NCBI RefSeq assembly: GCF_020740795.1
Contig: NC_067285.1
Coordinates: 17,352,001 to 17,416,000 of the forward strand
Source: Apus apus
Taxonomy: Eukaryota; Chordata; Aves; Apodiformes; Apodidae
Length of the DNA: 64,000 nucleotides
Direction of reading: 5' to 3'
How positions within the stretch are numbered: position 1 is the first letter of the stretch; the number at the start of each line of letters is the position of its first letter. Shown here one piece after another: positions 43,501-46,486 of the stretch. Position numbers and translations under genes: made by a program. Below the pieces are notes generated by a model that saw only the letters and a program-made list of their open reading frames with translations, had not been told where the DNA came from and ran no database searches.

Positions 43501-43739
43501 GGGGACCGCACACCTACCCCGGCAGCCGCGCTGGACGCCGACGGGATGGGCGGCACTTTCTCTCTCTCCTTTTCTTTCTCCCCTTCTTCCTCCTCTTCTT
43601 CCTCCTCCTCGCCGCCCTCTTCGGCTGCCGGGGGCACCGCGCCGCCCTGGCTCAGCTCCGCGCCCGGCGGGAGCCCCGCACCGGGACCGGCTGGGATGTC
43701 GGCGGCAGCCGTGGCGGCCGGCGGGCTCTGCAGCGACAT
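7080..43739 (-). CDS. HECTD2: HECTD2, HECT-domain E3 ubiquitin-protein ligase (whole gene, 21 coding exons)
   Basis: HECT E3 ligases accept ubiquitin from an E2 onto a catalytic cysteine and transfer it to a substrate lysine. For mammalian HECTD2, PIAS1 is a reported substrate. Joining 21 minus-strand exons gives 2,415 nt (804 residues plus TAA), and every junction keeps frame with GT..AG ends. Residues 1-120 are low-complexity: Ala/Gly/Pro, then a Glu/Lys-rich block at about 40-61. Residues about 160-460 form the conserved HECTD2-specific region ([17 protein letters not shown] near 358-375). Residues about 465-804 are the HECT domain, including [14 protein letters not shown] (exon 13), [17 protein letters not shown] (exon 14), HTCFN with catalytic Cys772 (exon 21) and a GFGLE C-terminus with Phe at position -4. 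The start is the first ATG after an in-frame TGA 36 nt upstream (43773-43775). The identification rests on recalled similarity to human HECTD2 along the whole length and is very secure. The exact N-terminus is less certain because that region diverges. Confidence 0.97.
7201..9377 (-). other. HECTD2: HECTD2 introns 19 and 20 (intron 20 given; intron 19 is 9522-10146)
   Basis: Intron 20 separates the C-lobe exon from the exon with the catalytic Cys. Both introns are AT-rich with no recognisable repeat, exon or RNA gene. Confidence 0.75.
9378..9521 (-). CDS. HECTD2: HECTD2 exon 20, HECT C-lobe (residues 717-765)
   Basis: Acceptor TGAACATAG, donor GTAAGT, 144 nt. It encodes [35 protein letters not shown] and [11 protein letters not shown]. 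The W..V..f....r..lL.F.TGs.r.P.gG pattern is the HECT C-lobe core just before the active site. Confidence 0.97.
10147..10262 (-). CDS. HECTD2: HECTD2 exon 19, N-lobe end and start of C-lobe (residues 679-717)
   Basis: Acceptor TCTGGCAG, donor GTAGGC, 116 nt. It encodes [19 protein letters not shown], then [11 protein letters not shown] and TDLTIR. The 'f.peELe.llcG.p..d...l...t.Y.gY' pattern marks the interlobe hinge of HECT domains. Confidence 0.96.
10263..11518 (-). other. HECTD2: HECTD2 intron 18 (about 1.3 kb), holding a CR1 fragment
   Basis: Holds the short CR1 piece at 11295-11404 and an A-run near 10954-10971. Intron 17 (11626-11879) is only 254 nt and featureless. Confidence 0.8.
11295..11404 (-). 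mobile_element. CR1 LINE 3'-terminal fragment
   Basis: About 110 bp that reads on the plus strand AGAATCATAGAACCACAGAA and continues with the GGGACC..AGATCATCTAGTTCCAA signature and CTAGACCAGGTTGCTC. This is the reverse complement of the CR1 3' UTR, so the element lies in the same orientation as HECTD2. Confidence 0.93.
11519..11625 (-). CDS. HECTD2: HECTD2 exon 18, HECT domain (residues 643-678)
   Basis: Acceptor TTTTCTTTAG, donor GTAAGA, 107 nt. It encodes [19 protein letters not shown] and [17 protein letters not shown], corresponding to the helical N-lobe segment 'EYV.l...f.l...i..Q...F..GF' common to HECT ligases. Confidence 0.96.
11880..11967 (-). CDS. HECTD2: HECTD2 exon 17, HECT domain (residues 614-643)
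   Basis: Acceptor TTTTCTTCAG, donor GTACTT, 88 nt. It encodes [16 protein letters not shown] and [12 protein letters not shown]. The Leu-x-x-Gly-x-x-x-x-Val-Thr pattern is the usual HECT element before the interlobe helix. Confidence 0.95.
12600..12845. repeat. Unclassified GC-rich block in intron 16, possible old insertion
   Basis: About 245 bp clearly richer in G+C than the surrounding intron (11968-12979), with abrupt edges. ORFs cross it on both strands but have no family resemblance. It could be an old retroelement fragment such as an LTR remnant. I did not find flanking repeats or termini that would prove it. Confidence 0.3.
12980..13054 (-). CDS. HECTD2: HECTD2 exon 16, HECT domain (residues 589-613)
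   Basis: Acceptor ATTGTAG, donor GTAATT, 75 nt, symmetric 25-codon exon. It encodes [19 protein letters not shown] and FYSTFQ. The EGNVEEDF.. motif matches the conserved 'y..nVee..l.F' segment of HECT domains. Confidence 0.96.
13516..13674 (-). CDS. HECTD2: HECTD2 exon 15, HECT N-lobe (residues 536-588)
   Basis: Acceptor CATGTATAG, donor GTAAGT, 159 nt, symmetric phase 0. It encodes [20 protein letters not shown], then [12 protein letters not shown] and [12 protein letters not shown]. The LGLA..NS..LD..FP pattern is typical of the HECT N-lobe that contacts the E2. Confidence 0.96.
13675..14741 (-). other. HECTD2: HECTD2 introns 14 and 15 (intron 14 given; intron 15 is 13055-13515)
   Basis: Both are plain AT-rich introns. 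Intron 14 opens with the weak donor GTATCC. Intron 15 has a 12-T run near 13250. Confidence 0.75.
14742..14830 (-). CDS. HECTD2: HECTD2 exon 14, HECT N-lobe (residues 506-535)
   Basis: Acceptor TGTTCTGCAG, donor GTATCC, 89 nt. It encodes [20 protein letters not shown] and YSEFRLVGA, practically identical to mammalian HECTD2. The donor is weak: T at -1 and C at +5 and +6. It is nevertheless the only site that preserves the [13 protein letters not shown] junction in frame. The last residue is Ala535, where I recall Ile in human. Confidence 0.94.
14831..18418 (-). other. HECTD2: HECTD2 intron 13 (about 3.6 kb)
   Basis: Mostly AT-rich. A moderately GC-rich block at about 14880-15070 contrasts with its surroundings and may be an old unclassified repeat. 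No coding capacity or RNA gene is apparent. Confidence 0.75.
18419..18551 (-). CDS. HECTD2: HECTD2 exon 13, start of the HECT domain (residues 462-506)
   Basis: Acceptor GCAATAG, donor GTGAGT, 133 nt. It encodes [20 protein letters not shown] and [16 protein letters not shown]. The F.GE.G.D.GG..KEWF pattern is the hallmark N-lobe signature of HECT domains. Confidence 0.97.
18552..20394 (-). other. HECTD2: HECTD2 intron 12 (about 1.8 kb)
   Basis: AT-rich non-coding sequence. No repeat family, RNA gene or exon was recognised. Confidence 0.75.
20395..20502 (-). CDS. HECTD2: HECTD2 exon 12 (residues 426-461)
   Basis: Acceptor TTAAATAG, donor GTAACA, 108 nt, a symmetric 36-codon exon. It encodes [34 protein letters not shown]. 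The Arg-rich LVSDSLDE segment is the lead-in to the HECT domain, as in other HECT ligases (VRR..L..DSL). Confidence 0.96.
20503..21413 (-). other. HECTD2: HECTD2 intron 11 (about 0.9 kb)
   Basis: AT-rich, with a TA/CA-rich simple repeat at about 21332-21367. No other feature is seen. Confidence 0.75.
21414..21510 (-). CDS. HECTD2: HECTD2 exon 11 (residues 393-425)
   Basis: Acceptor TTTGTTAG, donor GTAAGT, 97 nt. It encodes [19 protein letters not shown], then [13 protein letters not shown]. It is highly conserved and ends in phase 0. Confidence 0.96.
22214..22463 (+). mobile_element. CR1 LINE 3'-end fragment
   Basis: About 250 bp in plus orientation (antisense to HECTD2), truncated at the 5' end as is usual for CR1. 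It contains the [24 protein letters not shown] C-terminal stretch of ORF2, which continues as PREAVEAPS, followed by the 3' UTR (CCTGATGATCTTTAAGGTCC). It ends with a single ATTCTATGAT unit. The reading frame is degenerate. Confidence 0.93.
22596..22655. repeat. 30-bp tandem duplication, two copies
   Basis: Two near-identical 30-bp units (22596-22625 and 22626-22655) sharing ACACATAAAGGGTATG, followed by TA/CA-rich sequence to about 22675. It lies in intron 10, about 100 nt past the exon 10 donor. Confidence 0.85.
22749..22872 (-). CDS. HECTD2: HECTD2 exon 10 (residues 352-393)
   Basis: Acceptor TTTGTAG, donor GTGAGA, 124 nt. It encodes [18 protein letters not shown] and [14 protein letters not shown], followed by GNSHR. 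This is nearly invariant with mammalian HECTD2 and is the most diagnostic stretch outside the HECT domain. Confidence 0.97.
22873..23931 (-). other. HECTD2: HECTD2 intron 9 (about 1.1 kb)
   Basis: The first 80 nt after the donor on the transcript strand hold a TG/TA-rich microsatellite (23850-23910). The rest is plain AT-rich sequence. Confidence 0.8.
23850..23910. repeat. CA/TA-rich microsatellite next to the exon 9 donor
   Basis: Imperfect alternation of TG/TA and CA on the plus strand, centred on a TATATATACACA core. On the transcript strand it is UG/UA-rich and begins about 20 nt after the donor. UG-rich tracts in this position are known targets of CELF- and TDP-43-type splicing factors. 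Confidence 0.8.
23932..24080 (-). CDS. HECTD2: HECTD2 exon 9 (residues 302-352)
   Basis: Acceptor TTTATTTAG, donor GTAGGT, 149 nt. It encodes [30 protein letters not shown] and [13 protein letters not shown]. The donor was chosen because it joins to exon 10 as FNAANSL, matching the family. The alternative GTATTC 6 nt downstream keeps frame but adds two residues and fits less well. Confidence 0.94.
24081..25432 (-). other. HECTD2: HECTD2 intron 8 (about 1.35 kb)
   Basis: AT-rich intron that starts with an A homopolymer on the transcript strand immediately after the GT donor. It contains no recognisable repeat family or RNA gene. Confidence 0.75.
25433..25542 (-). CDS. HECTD2: HECTD2 exon 8 (residues 266-302)
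   Basis: Acceptor TTTTTCAG, donor GTAAAA, 110 nt. It encodes [20 protein letters not shown], then [13 protein letters not shown]. The donor runs directly into an A homopolymer on the transcript strand. Ser300 replaces the Phe I recall at this position in the human protein. Confidence 0.94.
25543..26619 (-). other. HECTD2: HECTD2 intron 7 (about 1.1 kb)
   Basis: AT-rich intron. A short inverted match, CCTCTCC..GGAGAGG, occurs near 26050-26072 and could form a small hairpin. Nothing else stands out. Confidence 0.75.
26620..26665 (-). CDS. HECTD2: HECTD2 exon 7, micro-exon (residues 250-265)
   Basis: At 46 nt this is the shortest exon. Acceptor TTCATAG, donor GTAAGA. It encodes [16 protein letters not shown]. 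It is too short for simple ORF detection, but reading phase and similarity to mammalian HECTD2 fix it unambiguously. Confidence 0.94.
26666..28427 (-). other. HECTD2: HECTD2 intron 6 (about 1.8 kb), holding a CR1 insertion
   Basis: About 0.7 kb of this intron is a plus-strand CR1 element (about 26906-27595), antisense to HECTD2. The remainder is unremarkable AT-rich sequence. Confidence 0.85.
26906..27595 (+). mobile_element. CR1 LINE, internally deleted: start of ORF2 joined to the 3' end
   Basis: The segment near 27000-27125 encodes [20 protein letters not shown], which resembles the beginning of CR1 ORF2 (endonuclease N-terminus, CLYTNA.SMGNKQEELE). From about 27160 the sequence switches to the CR1 3' region (the [12 protein letters not shown] segment, then LPR..-like and the 3' UTR) and ends with TTCTGTGATTCTGTGAG. 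The bulk of ORF2, including most of the endonuclease and all of the reverse transcriptase core, is missing. The 5' limit is uncertain. The element lies antisense within HECTD2 intron 6. Confidence 0.75.
28428..28492 (-). CDS. HECTD2: HECTD2 exon 6 (residues 229-250)
   Basis: Acceptor TCCATAG, donor GTAATT, 65 nt. It encodes [20 protein letters not shown], conserved with the mammalian protein, and ends two bases into the Gly250 codon. Confidence 0.95.
29065..29154 (-). CDS. HECTD2: HECTD2 exon 5 (residues 199-228)
   Basis: Acceptor CTTGCAG, donor GTAAGT, 90 nt, a symmetric phase 0-0 exon of 30 codons. It encodes [20 protein letters not shown] and then [10 protein letters not shown]. Because the exon is symmetric, skipping it would not shift frame. 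Confidence 0.96.
29155..30055 (-). other. HECTD2: HECTD2 introns 4 and 5 (intron 4 given; intron 5 is 28493-29064)
   Basis: Short AT-rich introns on either side of exon 5. I see no repeat, RNA gene or extra exon in either. Confidence 0.8.
30056..30158 (-). CDS. HECTD2: HECTD2 exon 4 (residues 164-198)
   Basis: Acceptor TTTCTAG, donor GTAGAA, 103 nt, ending in phase 0. It encodes [15 protein letters not shown] and [10 protein letters not shown], strongly conserved with mammalian HECTD2, in the N-terminal helical region. Confidence 0.96.
31182..31221. repeat. (GAAA)n microsatellite
   Basis: About seven GAAA units flanked by A runs in intron 3. Tetranucleotide repeats of this length are usually polymorphic. 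Confidence 0.9.
31335..31352. repeat. Poly-A run of 18 bases
   Basis: Uninterrupted A18 in intron 3. No adjacent retroposed sequence was recognised. Confidence 0.85.
32514..32652 (-). CDS. HECTD2: HECTD2 exon 3 (residues 118-164)
   Basis: Acceptor TTTTAATAAG, donor GTAAGT, 139 nt. It encodes [16 protein letters not shown] through [10 protein letters not shown]. The [12 protein letters not shown] motif is near-identical to mammalian HECTD2. The final Gln codon is split across the intron (CA|G). Confidence 0.96.
36360..36392. repeat. A-rich tract with GAA interruptions
   Basis: About 33 bp of A broken by GAAG, in intron 2. It is a simple low-complexity repeat with no apparent function. Confidence 0.8.
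37193..37296. repeat. A-rich polypurine tract, (A)n-G units
   Basis: About 100 bp made only of A and single G residues, with G every 7-13 bases. On the transcript strand it is a pyrimidine tract about 1 kb after exon 2. It may have grown from a degenerate poly-A. Confidence 0.9.
38253..38382 (-). CDS. HECTD2: HECTD2 exon 2 (residues 75-118)
   Basis: Acceptor TTCATTACAG, donor GTAAGA, 130 nt, entering phase 0 and leaving one base of the next codon. It encodes [17 protein letters not shown] and ends in PNIKN, which parallels the RGAKGQISTFS and FPNIKN segments of the human protein. This is the first stretch of the protein with clear conservation. No domain is assigned here. Confidence 0.95.
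40475..40511. repeat. Poly-T run of 37 bases
   Basis: Uninterrupted T37 on the plus strand (A37 on the transcript strand) inside intron 1. It might be the A-tail of a minus-strand retroinsertion, but the adjacent sequence shows no recognisable retrogene or SINE. Its exact length is open to sequencing error. Confidence 0.9.
43381..43392. repeat. Homopolymer of 12 C
   Basis: C12 (G12 on the transcript strand) in intron 1, 126 nt past the exon 1 donor. G runs near donors can act as intronic splicing enhancers, but they are also common sequencing-error sites. Confidence 0.85.
43518..43739 (-). CDS. HECTD2: HECTD2 exon 1 coding part (residues 1-74)
   Basis: It begins [10 protein letters not shown] and ends SSAAAG before donor GTAGGT; the exon ends in phase 0. 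It encodes an Ala/Gly/Pro-rich start, a run of Glu residues interrupted by Gly/Lys, and [13 protein letters not shown], which matches the EREKLPPI segment of mammalian HECTD2. The Glu run is encoded by a GAG/GAA microsatellite, so its length may vary between individuals and species. The ATG has G at -3 and T at +4, a moderate context. An in-frame TGA lies 12 codons upstream. Confidence 0.9.
43583..43622. repeat. CTT/CTC microsatellite coding for the HECTD2 Glu run
   Basis: Interrupted CTT/CTC triplets on the plus strand, read on the minus strand as GAA/GAG. They encode about nine consecutive Glu residues plus flanking Glu/Gly in exon 1. Triplet runs of this kind expand and contract without frameshift. 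Confidence 0.8.
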
Positions 43740-43823
43740 GGCCCCGCTCCCAGCCGCCCCGCGCCGCTCTCCTCACGGCAGACCCTCAGCCCCCGCCGGC
43801 ACCCGAGCCCCCGCGCCCTCTTC

Positions 43824-44102
43824 TCAGCCTCCCTCCCTCCGAGGAGTCCCCGCGGGCACTCCCAGCGCCGGCGCTCCGCTCCACGCGGGGCCGCCGCGGC
43901 ACTGCAGCAGCCGGGCTGCTCCCGGGCGCTCAGACACCCCCGCACGGCGGGGCGGAGCGCGGCCCTGCCGCCCCCGCCGCGGCCCCGGCGGGAGGGGAGT
44001 GCGGGACGCGGCGCAGCGGGGGCGGCCAGCGCCCGGGCCCCCGGCTCCCGCGCCCTCAGCACCGCGCCCCCTGCGGGCCGCGGCGGGAAGAGCGGCCGCC
44101 AT
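43824..44102 (-). CDS. Possible upstream ORF in the HECTD2 5' leader (92 codons)
   Basis: The ATG inside the YY1-type motif opens a reading frame of 92 residues, beginning MAAALPAAARR and ending before a stop at 43824-43826, 85 nt upstream of the HECTD2 start codon. The context (A at -3, G at +4) is stronger than that of the main ATG. The peptide is Ala/Arg/Gly/Pro-rich, as expected of any frame in a CpG island, so there is no evidence of a conserved product. If transcription starts upstream of 44102, the ORF could lower HECTD2 translation. Confidence 0.3.
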   Translation of the reverse strand: MAAALPAAARRGRGAEGAGAGGPGAGRPRCAASRTPLPPGPRRGRQGRAPPRRAGVSERPGAARLLQCRGGPAWSGAPALGVPAGTPRREGG

Positions 44103-44105
44103 GTT
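44095..44105 (-). promoter_or_regulatory. YY1-type element (AACATGGCGGC)
   Basis: Exact match to the AANATGGCGGC consensus on the transcript strand. In vertebrate CpG promoters this element typically lies within the first tens of bases downstream of the transcription start. It suggests initiation near 44105-44135 and a 5' UTR of about 370-400 nt (inference). Confidence 0.65.
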
Positions 44106-44138
44106 GACCGGCGGCGCATGGAAACGCGCCTGGCGACC

Positions 44139-44148
44139 GGGGCGGGGG
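44139..44148. promoter_or_regulatory. GC box (Sp1/KLF-type site)
   Basis: GGGGCGGGGG on the plus strand, about 35-50 nt upstream of the YY1-type motif in the direction of HECTD2 transcription. The position is consistent with a core promoter just above the inferred start site. The island holds other CG-rich blocks, so this is only one candidate. Confidence 0.5.
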
Positions 44149-44207
44149 CAGCGGAGGACACGGCTGCGGGAACTCCGGGGCGCAGGAGCAGCCGCGGGGC
44201 TGGCCGG

Positions 44208-44249
44208 GCGTGCGGGAAGGGGTGCTGAGCGTGCGGGAAGGGGTGCTGA
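44208..44249. repeat. Tandem duplication, two perfect 21-bp copies
   Basis: Two exact head-to-tail copies of a GC-rich unit (44208-44228 and 44229-44249) in the CpG island, about 100 nt upstream of the inferred start site. Confidence 0.9.
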
Positions 44250-46049
44250 GCGCTGAGCTGCGCGCTCTAGCAGCGCTGCTCGGGGCTGAGAGCTGCGCGG
44301 CGGGCGCGCTCCCGCGGGCGCTTGGCGGGCCGGGGTGAGGGGCAGCCGCAGGCGCGGGGGGTGGCCGGGGCTTTGGGCAGCACCCACCTCTGGCACCCCG
44401 CGAGGAGGTGCTTCTGCCGACCGGCACGTCGCGCCTCCCGGCCAAGTCCTGCTCTCCGCATCCCTCTCGTGCGGGGAGCAGCCTCCTGCCGGGGCCGCGG
44501 GGTCAGGCCGGGCAGGGCCGTGGCAACAAGCAATACATGTAAAAATGCTGTGAAGGGAGCTCGGGGTGTGTACCGGCACGGCACTCCCGCTCCTGCCCCA
44601 CGCCGGCCGGTGTTCCGTGTTGCACCGCTGGGAGGGACGGGGCTGTTAGTGGCACATCTGACATCCCCCGTCACCTCCTGGTATCTTAATCACGGCTTCC
44701 AGTCACACTCTTAACGAGGAAAATCGGGAAATGAAGTGTAAAAACTTCGACCTGTCTCTGTGTCACTGGCATGGCCACTGTGGTGCCAGCGCCCGTGCAC
44801 TAGCAAGTCTTGGCCCTTTGGTTTGGTCTTGGGAAGACTAGCATGATACCTGCTACCAGAGCCCATATGGTAGCCCAGGCTTGCTTAAGCTTTGCTGTTG
44901 TATTAAAAAAAAAAATCTTTAGAAGATGTGCTGTGATGAACTGCTTGCAACACAACACCTAGGCTAGAAGTTACACAGCGTTTTTCTGTACTGACCTGCC
45001 ACTTGGCTTGGTATGCAAAGGCATGGGAGTCCTGTGTGCGAGGGATGCCAGGCTTGTGGACCCTAAGCTACATAAGTTTAAGTCCTTCAAACTTCAGCTC
45101 CCAGATGAAACAAGTTTTTTTCAGATCACTCTAGTTTTGTGTCTGGATAATAGCTCGCCTCTCAGCTCTGGGATCAAAGGAGGGCGAATAGTGTTACAGA
45201 CCATGTGAAACAAACCTTCAGAACTGTTTTCCTGATGGAGGTAAACCATGTGATAGTTTTTCTCAGCACTGGCATTACACAAGTAGCTCTTGCAGGTTGG
45301 AGCTGTGGGAAAGATCTCTGTAAGCTGCATAAAAGCAAGGGCATAATAGGTACTGCAGTGCTAATCTAATACATTGAAAAATTATTTCCCTTTTTGAAGG
45401 AACCGGCTGACCTGGACTTTATTAGGTTTCAATAAGAAATTGCTTTGTCTCCTTACCGAGTTAAATATGAGAGCTGGTTTTCCAAAATGTCCACTCCTCA
45501 CTCTGCCTCCTTCCCAGTTGCTCTCAGCAGTTTGCATGAATGAGCAGCCTACTGCACTTAACCAAACCCCCCCAAACACTCACTCGTCTTTTTCCATTCT
45601 GTGCCAAGAAATAACATAATGATAGTAATTGCAACAACTTCAGAACAAGCTACATACACAGTGGCAGTCGCCAAATGGAAGTAATTGGCACAGCTGTTTT
45701 GTGGAGCTGTGCCAGCCTGAAACATGGAAGGATCTTCTCCCTTGAGCCTGCAGTGAGAGATGAAGCAGGGAATGTAGGAAAGCAAGTATACAAATGAAGT
45801 CATAATGTGTTTTGTGGGGTTTTTTTTGTTATTTTTTTTTCAGTTCTATTCAATAGCTTCAAAAACTGAAACAGCCTTTTAACAAGATTATTTCACAAAA
45901 AGCTAATGCAACATCAGAGACCTGAATTTTTACTTTCCATACTGTCCTGTGCTATTTGAAGCTGAAATGTTTTGTTGAACTAAATTAATTCAGTTGAATA
46001 TTTTGACCCATGAAAATTATGAAAATAGGTACAAAAGTATTGTATCATC

Positions 46050-46087
46050 ACTATTATTACTATTATTATTGTTATTATTATTATTAT
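46050..46087. repeat. (ATT)n microsatellite
   Basis: About 38 bp of ATT/TTA triplets with two single-base interruptions. Confidence 0.9.
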
Positions 46088-46446
46088 AAGTAAAAGGACC
46101 ACATACTGAAAACTGAAGGGGGAGCAAACACATTTTCCTCCTTCTAACAAAGGCAGCATACATCTGGTGCCTTGGGTTTGTAACTAAAAGTATTTCGGTA
46201 TCATTCATAGATCCACAGGGCAGTCAAAGATGTAACCACAGCTGGGAAGGGGGAGTTTAAACTGGCTTTCAATTTGCTAGTAGCAGGGAAGAATGCTAAC
46301 TCAGTACAGCAGTGCTGCATGTAATGAGGCAATGCATGTATACTCTGAAATCATTTGTTGCCAAAGTGATAAACCAGGATAGCAGGCAATGGAACAGTAA
46401 GAAAAGAGGATAAAGACAGTCTGTCTTTTAGCAGACATGATTTGTG

Positions 46447-46486
46447 TTAAAAATGTTAAATGTTAAAAATGTTAAATGTTAAAAAT
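46447..46486. repeat. 16-bp tandem repeat, 2.5 copies
   Basis: Unit TTAAAAATGTTAAATG repeated exactly at 46447-46462 and 46463-46478, with a partial third copy. Confidence 0.9.

Larger units (their letters stand above)
38383..43517 (-). other. HECTD2: HECTD2 intron 1 (about 5.1 kb)
   Basis: Apart from its GC-rich first 130 nt, this is AT-rich sequence. It contains the 37-T run at 40475-40511 and a short A/T-rich stretch near 41085-41115. I recognised no exon, RNA gene or CR1 fragment in it. Confidence 0.85.
43400..44540. promoter_or_regulatory. HECTD2: CpG island promoter of HECTD2
   Basis: About 1.1 kb of very GC- and CpG-rich sequence in an otherwise AT-rich window, covering exon 1 and the sequence upstream of it. 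No TATA box is obvious. A GC box and a YY1-type motif lie 360-410 nt upstream of the start codon. This is the usual design of a broadly expressed vertebrate gene. Long ORFs run through it on both strands, but they are artefacts of the lack of AT-rich stop codons. Confidence 0.92.

Noticed and set aside
43342..43776. Overlapping minus-strand frame of 144 codons in exon 1
   Set aside because: It is in a different frame from the one that joins to exon 2 in phase and matches HECTD2. It would start at a GTG and is Arg/Gly-rich, so it is a shadow of the real exon.
43546..44256. Plus-strand ORF of 236 codons across the CpG island
   Set aside because: It is Pro/Ala/Arg/Ser-rich with no family resemblance and is antisense to exon 1 and the promoter. 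Stop codons are rare in such GC-rich sequence, so long spurious frames are expected.
43824..44579. Minus-strand ORF of 251 codons upstream of HECTD2 as a separate gene
   Set aside because: Its composition is what a CpG island gives in any frame. Only the internal ATG at 44102 has a plausible role, as an upstream ORF, and that is reported separately.
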